This document shows positions 60,522-64,000 of a stretch of 64,000 nucleotides of DNA, piece by piece (the stretch's first letter is position 1; each line of letters starts with the position of its first letter). The stretch is taken from assembly GCA_007750655.1 (NCBI GenBank), contig CP036290.1, forward strand, positions 1,426,001 through 1,490,000, given 5' to 3'. The notes below the pieces were generated by a model, which saw only the letters and a list, made by a program, of their open reading frames with translations, was not told where the DNA came from and did not search any database. A program made the translations under genes and the position numbers. Source of the stretch: Rohdeia mirabilis. Its GTDB lineage: Bacteria; Planctomycetota; UBA1135; GCA-002686595.

Positions 60522-61357
60522 GCCCCCTCGAGCACGTCCTCGTCGCCCTTGAGCGGGCGGGGTCGAGAGGCCGCCAGGTCCGCAACGGCTGGCAGTACCA
60601 GTGCCCCGCGCACGACGACGCCCGACCGAGCCTCCATATCCGGGAGTCCGACAACGGCTCCGTGCTGCTGCACGACTTCGCTGGGTGCTCGACAGAGGCG
60701 GTGGTCGCGGCCCTCGGACTGACGATGGGGAGCCTGTTCCGAGACTCCGGTCGCACAAGATCGACGCGGCATCTCCCGATCACGCGTGCGCCTCGGCCTG
60801 CCGAAGAGCCGTCGCACGGCTTCGAGTCCTTCGACAGTGCTGCAGCGGCGTACCGGCACCACTTCGGCCCCGAGCACGCGCGCTGGGACTACCACGACCA
60901 GCACAGGCAACTCGTGGGCTCGGTCCTGCGGTGGAACCGACCTGGCGGGAAGGAGGTGCGGCCCGTGTCGCTCCTCGCAGATGGCTGCTGGCACCGCAAG
61001 GCCATGCCCGCGCCGAGGCCGCTGTACCGCCTTCCGGACCTGTGGGAGGGCGACGAGCCCTTCGTGGTCGTCGAGGGCGAGAAGTGCGCCGACGCCGCAG
61101 TCGACTACGGCTTGAACGCCACAACGAGCGCGGGCGGCTCCAGCGCCGCCGTGCAGACCGACTGGAGCCCGCTCGCGGGGCAGCCCGTCGTGATCATCCC
61201 GGACCGCGACGCAGCGGGCCAACGCTACGCGGACGCCGTTGCCTCGATCCTGCTTCGCCTCGACCCCCGCGCGGATGTGCGGCTGGTTGAGCTGACCGAC
61301 GTGCCCGAGGGCGGTGACATTGCAGACCTCCTCGCGATGTGGAGGGACGAGCAATGA
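60518..61357 (+). CDS. Primase-like protein with zinc finger and TOPRIM domain
   Basis: 279 aa from the ATG at 60518. Zinc-binding CHC2-type motif (WQYQCPAHDDARPSLHI, LLHDFAGCS), then TOPRIM: FVVVEGEKCADAAVDYG (catalytic Glu) and VVIIPDRDAAGQRYADAV (DxD). Ends with VPEGGDIADLLAMW, common in element-encoded primases. Together with the next gene it probably forms the replication module. Confidence 0.92.
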   Translation: MSPLEHVLVALERAGSRGRQVRNGWQYQCPAHDDARPSLHIRESDNGSVLLHDFAGCSTEAVVAALGLTMGSLFRDSGRTRSTRHLPITRAPRPAEEPSHGFESFDSAAAAYRHHFGPEHARWDYHDQHRQLVGSVLRWNRPGGKEVRPVSLLADGCWHRKAMPAPRPLYRLPDLWEGDEPFVVVEGEKCADAAVDYGLNATTSAGGSSAAVQTDWSPLAGQPVVIIPDRDAAGQRYADAVASILLRLDPRADVRLVELTDVPEGGDIADLLAMWRDEQ

Positions 61358-63009
61358 AGCCCGAACGTGTCCGAGACAGAGCCGAGGAGCTGATCTCTAC
61401 CGCCAAGCCAGTTGATGCGGGCGACGGCTGGGAACGCCCGACGGCGTTCGACGAAGGTCCCCTGCCGAGCTTCCCCGTGGACGCTCTCGGCGATGGGGCC
61501 GCTCGGGTCGTACGTGAGGTTGAGCGAGCGCTCCAGGTACCGCCTGCCATGCCGGCCATGCTCATGCTCGTCGCAGCGGCCACGTGTGTCGCGAAGAAGT
61601 TCGAAGTGGTCCTGCGGCAAGGGTGGACTCAGTCACTCAACCTCTACGTGCTCGTCGCAATGAGTCCCGGCGAGCGCAAGACCAGCGTGATGCGTGCGGT
61701 AGCGAGCGCAATCACAGACTGGGAGCGGAAGCGCGAAGTCGAGCTGGCGCCTCAGATCAAGAACGACAAGCAGCTCCTCGAGCTCGCGGAAGGGAGGCTC
61801 CTCGGTGCGAAGAGGCGCTACGTGAGTGCGAAGACCGCAGACAAGCGCGATCAGGCACTGAGCGATGTGACCGAGGCTCAGAAGGAGCTCGATGCGGTCA
61901 AGCCAACCGTACTCCCTCGCCTTCGAGTAGACGACGTGACCCCGGAGCAGCTGGGGTACGTGATGCGTGACAACGGTGGCCGCATCGCGCTCCTCGGATC
62001 AGAGGGTGGGATCATCGACATCCTGGCGGGTCGCTACGACAAGGGCGGTCAGCCGAACCTCGACCTCGTTCTGAAGGGGTGGGATGGTCAGGAGCCGTGG
62101 TTGCGCGACCGGGTGACAACGGAGTCGGTTCGCATCGATAGCCCACTCCTCACCCTGGGGCTTGCCATCCAGCCCGATGTCATCAGCTCGATGGCTGGCA
62201 AGTCAGCGATCAGGGGGCGCGGTCTGCTGGGCCGCTTCCTCTTCGCCATCCCCCGTAGTCGCGTCGGACGACGGCTCGCACAGCCTGAACCTGCTCGTGA
62301 TGAGGTCATGGACTGGTGGAGGGATCGCCTCGACGCGCTTCTGGAGCTTCCCGATGACCGAGACGAGCAGGGGGAGACGGTCACCGCCTCGATCGAGCTC
62401 GACGAAGACGCTCAACGGCGCTTGGTCGAGTTCCAGGAGGAGCTCGAGCCTCTTCTGGGTGAGGGCCAGTTGCTCGGCGACATGTGTGACTGGGGCGGCA
62501 AGCTCGTCGGGCACGTTGGACGGATCGCTGCGCTGCTGGCGCTGATCGACCAGGGAGCTGCTGGGGCGGTGACGGTCGGCCACGTTGATCGTGCCGTTGA
62601 GATCGGGCGCTTCCTGATCCCGCATGCCCAGGCTGCGTTCCGCTTGCTGGAGCTCGATCCAGTTGTCGAGGGGGCGAAGAAGCTGATTGGCTGGATCACG
62701 CGCAGGAAGCTCACGGCCTTCACTGCGCGGGAGGCGCTCGATGGCCTGCCGCGAGCCATGAGGCGCATGGAGCATGTCGAGCGCACCATCGAAGTGCTGA
62801 TCGAGTTCGGCTACATCCGCGAGGCTGAGGCTGAGGCCGCGCCTGCGACCAGGAAGGGTCGTAGGCCGAGCCCCGCGTACGACGTGAATCCTCTCGTCCA
62901 CTCTCCGAAAGTTACCGCGATTACCGCAGAACTCGAGAGCGGCGCTGATTCTGCGGTAATCGCGGACGATCTGGAGGAGTCTGCGAACGACGCCGAGGTG
63001 CCGTCATGA
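61354..63009 (+). CDS. DUF3987-family replication-associated protein
   Basis: 551 aa from the ATG at 61354 (ATGA overlap). The family pattern is visible: FPVDALGDGAARVVREVERALQVPPAMPAMLML, LNLYVLVAMSPGERKTSVM (P-loop-like), LGSEGGIIDILAGRY, RGRGLLGRFLFAIP. A coiled-coil insertion lies near residues 125-185. These proteins accompany TOPRIM primases in integrative elements. Near the 3' end an inverted repeat ACCGCGATTACCGCAGAA / TTCTGCGGTAATCGCGG lies inside the coding sequence. Confidence 0.88.
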   Translation: MKPERVRDRAEELISTAKPVDAGDGWERPTAFDEGPLPSFPVDALGDGAARVVREVERALQVPPAMPAMLMLVAAATCVAKKFEVVLRQGWTQSLNLYVLVAMSPGERKTSVMRAVASAITDWERKREVELAPQIKNDKQLLELAEGRLLGAKRRYVSAKTADKRDQALSDVTEAQKELDAVKPTVLPRLRVDDVTPEQLGYVMRDNGGRIALLGSEGGIIDILAGRYDKGGQPNLDLVLKGWDGQEPWLRDRVTTESVRIDSPLLTLGLAIQPDVISSMAGKSAIRGRGLLGRFLFAIPRSRVGRRLAQPEPARDEVMDWWRDRLDALLELPDDRDEQGETVTASIELDEDAQRRLVEFQEELEPLLGEGQLLGDMCDWGGKLVGHVGRIAALLALIDQGAAGAVTVGHVDRAVEIGRFLIPHAQAAFRLLELDPVVEGAKKLIGWITRRKLTAFTAREALDGLPRAMRRMEHVERTIEVLIEFGYIREAEAEAAPATRKGRRPSPAYDVNPLVHSPKVTAITAELESGADSAVIADDLEESANDAEVPS

Positions 63010-63296
63010 CCGCCCCGCTCGTCACCGACGTGCGGATCACGGCAGCGCTCCGCCAGGACCAGGACCGGGGGCTGCTGGCCTACGTCAGCTGCACCGTGGC
63101 CGGGGTCCTGCGCATCGACGGGCTCACGGTCCGGCGCACCCGCTCGGGCGACACCCGCCTGTCGCTCCCCGCGCGCCGTGATCGCCGTGGGCTGGAGCAC
63201 CCGTACTTCGAGCCGCTCGACGCGGCCACGGAGCGGGCGCTCGAGGAGGCCGTCCTGGCCGCCTTGCTCGGGGCTGGGGAGGGCGAGAACTCGTGA
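63006..63296 (+). CDS. SpoVG-like protein
   Basis: 96 aa from the ATG at 63006 (ATGA overlap). VTDVRITAALRQ..RGLLAYVSCTVAGVLRIDGLTVRRT..GDTRLSLPARRD...EHPYFEPLDAATERALEEAVLAAL follows the SpoVG fold pattern (ITDVR, V.DG..V..., PS/PARR, P....R...E..V). Such proteins bind nucleic acid and are frequent in phage replication clusters. Confidence 0.75.
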   Translation: MTAPLVTDVRITAALRQDQDRGLLAYVSCTVAGVLRIDGLTVRRTRSGDTRLSLPARRDRRGLEHPYFEPLDAATERALEEAVLAALLGAGEGENS

Positions 63297-63748
63297 GCGA
63301 ACTGCGCGAGAAGCTCGACGCCGCCGTGGCGCGTGGGGCGCGGCGTGGGCGCTCCGGCGAGCCGGTGACCGTCGATGCGGACGTGGCGCAGGACGTCGCG
63401 ACGGGTGGCCACACGGGCGGCGTGGGGGACCCGATCCGGTCGCTTGCCGCGTCGCTCGTGACGGCGTCAGCTGCACTGCAACAAGCCGCTGAACACCTGC
63501 AGGTTCACCTTGCTGCGGGCGCTGAAACGAGCCCCTATGCGCTCGTGGACCAACGCGACGCGCAGCCCCAACTCGAACCGCTCCTCACGGTCAAGGACGT
63601 CGCTCACTTGCTGAGCGTGAAGGAGAAGACCGTGCGCGAGTGGAAGGCGAAAGGCGACATGCCCGTGCCCTTCGAACTGGGCGGAGTGATCCGCTGGGAG
63701 CGCGCGGAAGTCCTCGACTGGCTCGACAGCCGGAGGGTCGCGCGATGA
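63293..63748 (+). CDS. Helix-turn-helix (HTH_17/excisionase-type) protein
   Basis: 151 aa from the GTG at 63293. The C-terminus LLTVKDVAHLLSVKEKTVREWKAKGDMPVPFELGGVIRWERAEVLDWL is a clear excisionase-type helix-turn-helix; the N-terminal ~90 residues are helical and not recognised. Directly before an integrase with ATGA overlap, the classic xis-int arrangement. Confidence 0.88.
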   Translation: MSELREKLDAAVARGARRGRSGEPVTVDADVAQDVATGGHTGGVGDPIRSLAASLVTASAALQQAAEHLQVHLAAGAETSPYALVDQRDAQPQLEPLLTVKDVAHLLSVKEKTVREWKAKGDMPVPFELGGVIRWERAEVLDWLDSRRVAR

Positions 63749-64000
63749 CCCGTGGACGAGCGATGGGGCCGGGCAGGCTCTTCAAGCGCGGCACGAGCTA
63801 CGTGCTCGACTACCGCGACGCGGACGGCAAGCGGCACCACTACAGCCTCGGTCCGGACAAGCGTGTGGCCGAACGGCGTCGTGCGGAGCTGATCCGCCGC
63901 CGCGATATGGAGCTCGACGGACTCGGGTCGCTCGAAGGCCAGCAGATGCGGCTCGACGAGGTCGCTCAGGAATACATCGCGGACCTGGCAGCGCGATCCT
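63745..64000 (+). CDS. Phage-type tyrosine integrase (partial, runs off right edge)
   Basis: First 85 codons: GRLFKRGTSYVLDYRDADGKRHHYSLGPDKRVAERRRAELI is the DNA-binding beta-sheet domain typical of phage integrases, followed by the start of the SAM-like domain (LDEVAQEYIADLAAR). The catalytic domain lies outside the window. Its attachment site could be the tRNA-Gly 3' end seen three times further left; this is untested. Confidence 0.88.
   Translation, partial: MTRGRAMGPGRLFKRGTSYVLDYRDADGKRHHYSLGPDKRVAERRRAELIRRRDMELDGLGSLEGQQMRLDEVAQEYIADLAARS

Overview
The window is high-GC (by eye about two thirds G+C) bacterial chromosomal DNA. A planctomycete-type organism is most likely: it has an ECF-type sigma factor beside a large Ser/Thr kinase with a TPR-like tail, a giant secreted repeat protein with CARDB-like repeats, and many lineage-specific secreted or single-pass membrane proteins. 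The phylum call is inference from gene content; there is no rRNA in the window.

Layout. (1) 1-12.7 kb is conventional chromosome: kinase (running off the left edge) and sigma factor on the minus strand, then two large secreted proteins on the plus strand closed by a strong hairpin. (2) 12.97-54.9 kb is a mosaic accessory region. A ~240-bp junction repeat, here called R, occurs 13 times (11 full or nearly full, one split, one 3' fragment) and ends at GGTACC (variants at a few copies); a different, often less GC-rich gene cassette starts just after it. R carries the last codons and 3' flank of an IS1-like transposase present in two full copies plus one C-terminal fragment. Longer forms of R begin at GATATCCGACC. 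The same left-hand repeat also leads into three copies of a 45-bp tRNA-Gly(CCC) 3'-half next to short direct repeats, as at tyrosine-recombinase attachment sites. Three 1432-bp IS256-family copies, each with its own 8-bp target duplication, lie in the array; one interrupts a gene. (3) 53.5-64 kb is a phage- or satellite-like integrative element: GIY-YIG-like protein, ParB-like/DNA methylase fusion, small and large terminase, tyrosine recombinase, helix-turn-helix proteins, TOPRIM primase, DUF3987 protein, SpoVG-like protein and a second integrase cut by the window edge. No capsid or tail gene is visible.

The cassettes fall into two groups. One is a two-gene module: a small secreted Cys-containing protein followed by a single-pass membrane or signal-anchored, beta-rich protein, often with a hairpin between the two genes. 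The other holds small cytoplasmic genes resembling immunity genes (one is a SUKH/SMI1-KNR4 protein); three of these start with an ATGA overlap on the last codons of a truncated upstream ORF. Several cassette genes contain long G homopolymers. In three (G20, G8, G10) the tract throws the gene out of frame and one nearby tract length restores it. The region therefore looks like a cassette array assembled by IS and recombinase activity, with possible phase-variable surface genes. Its function as a single system is a hypothesis.
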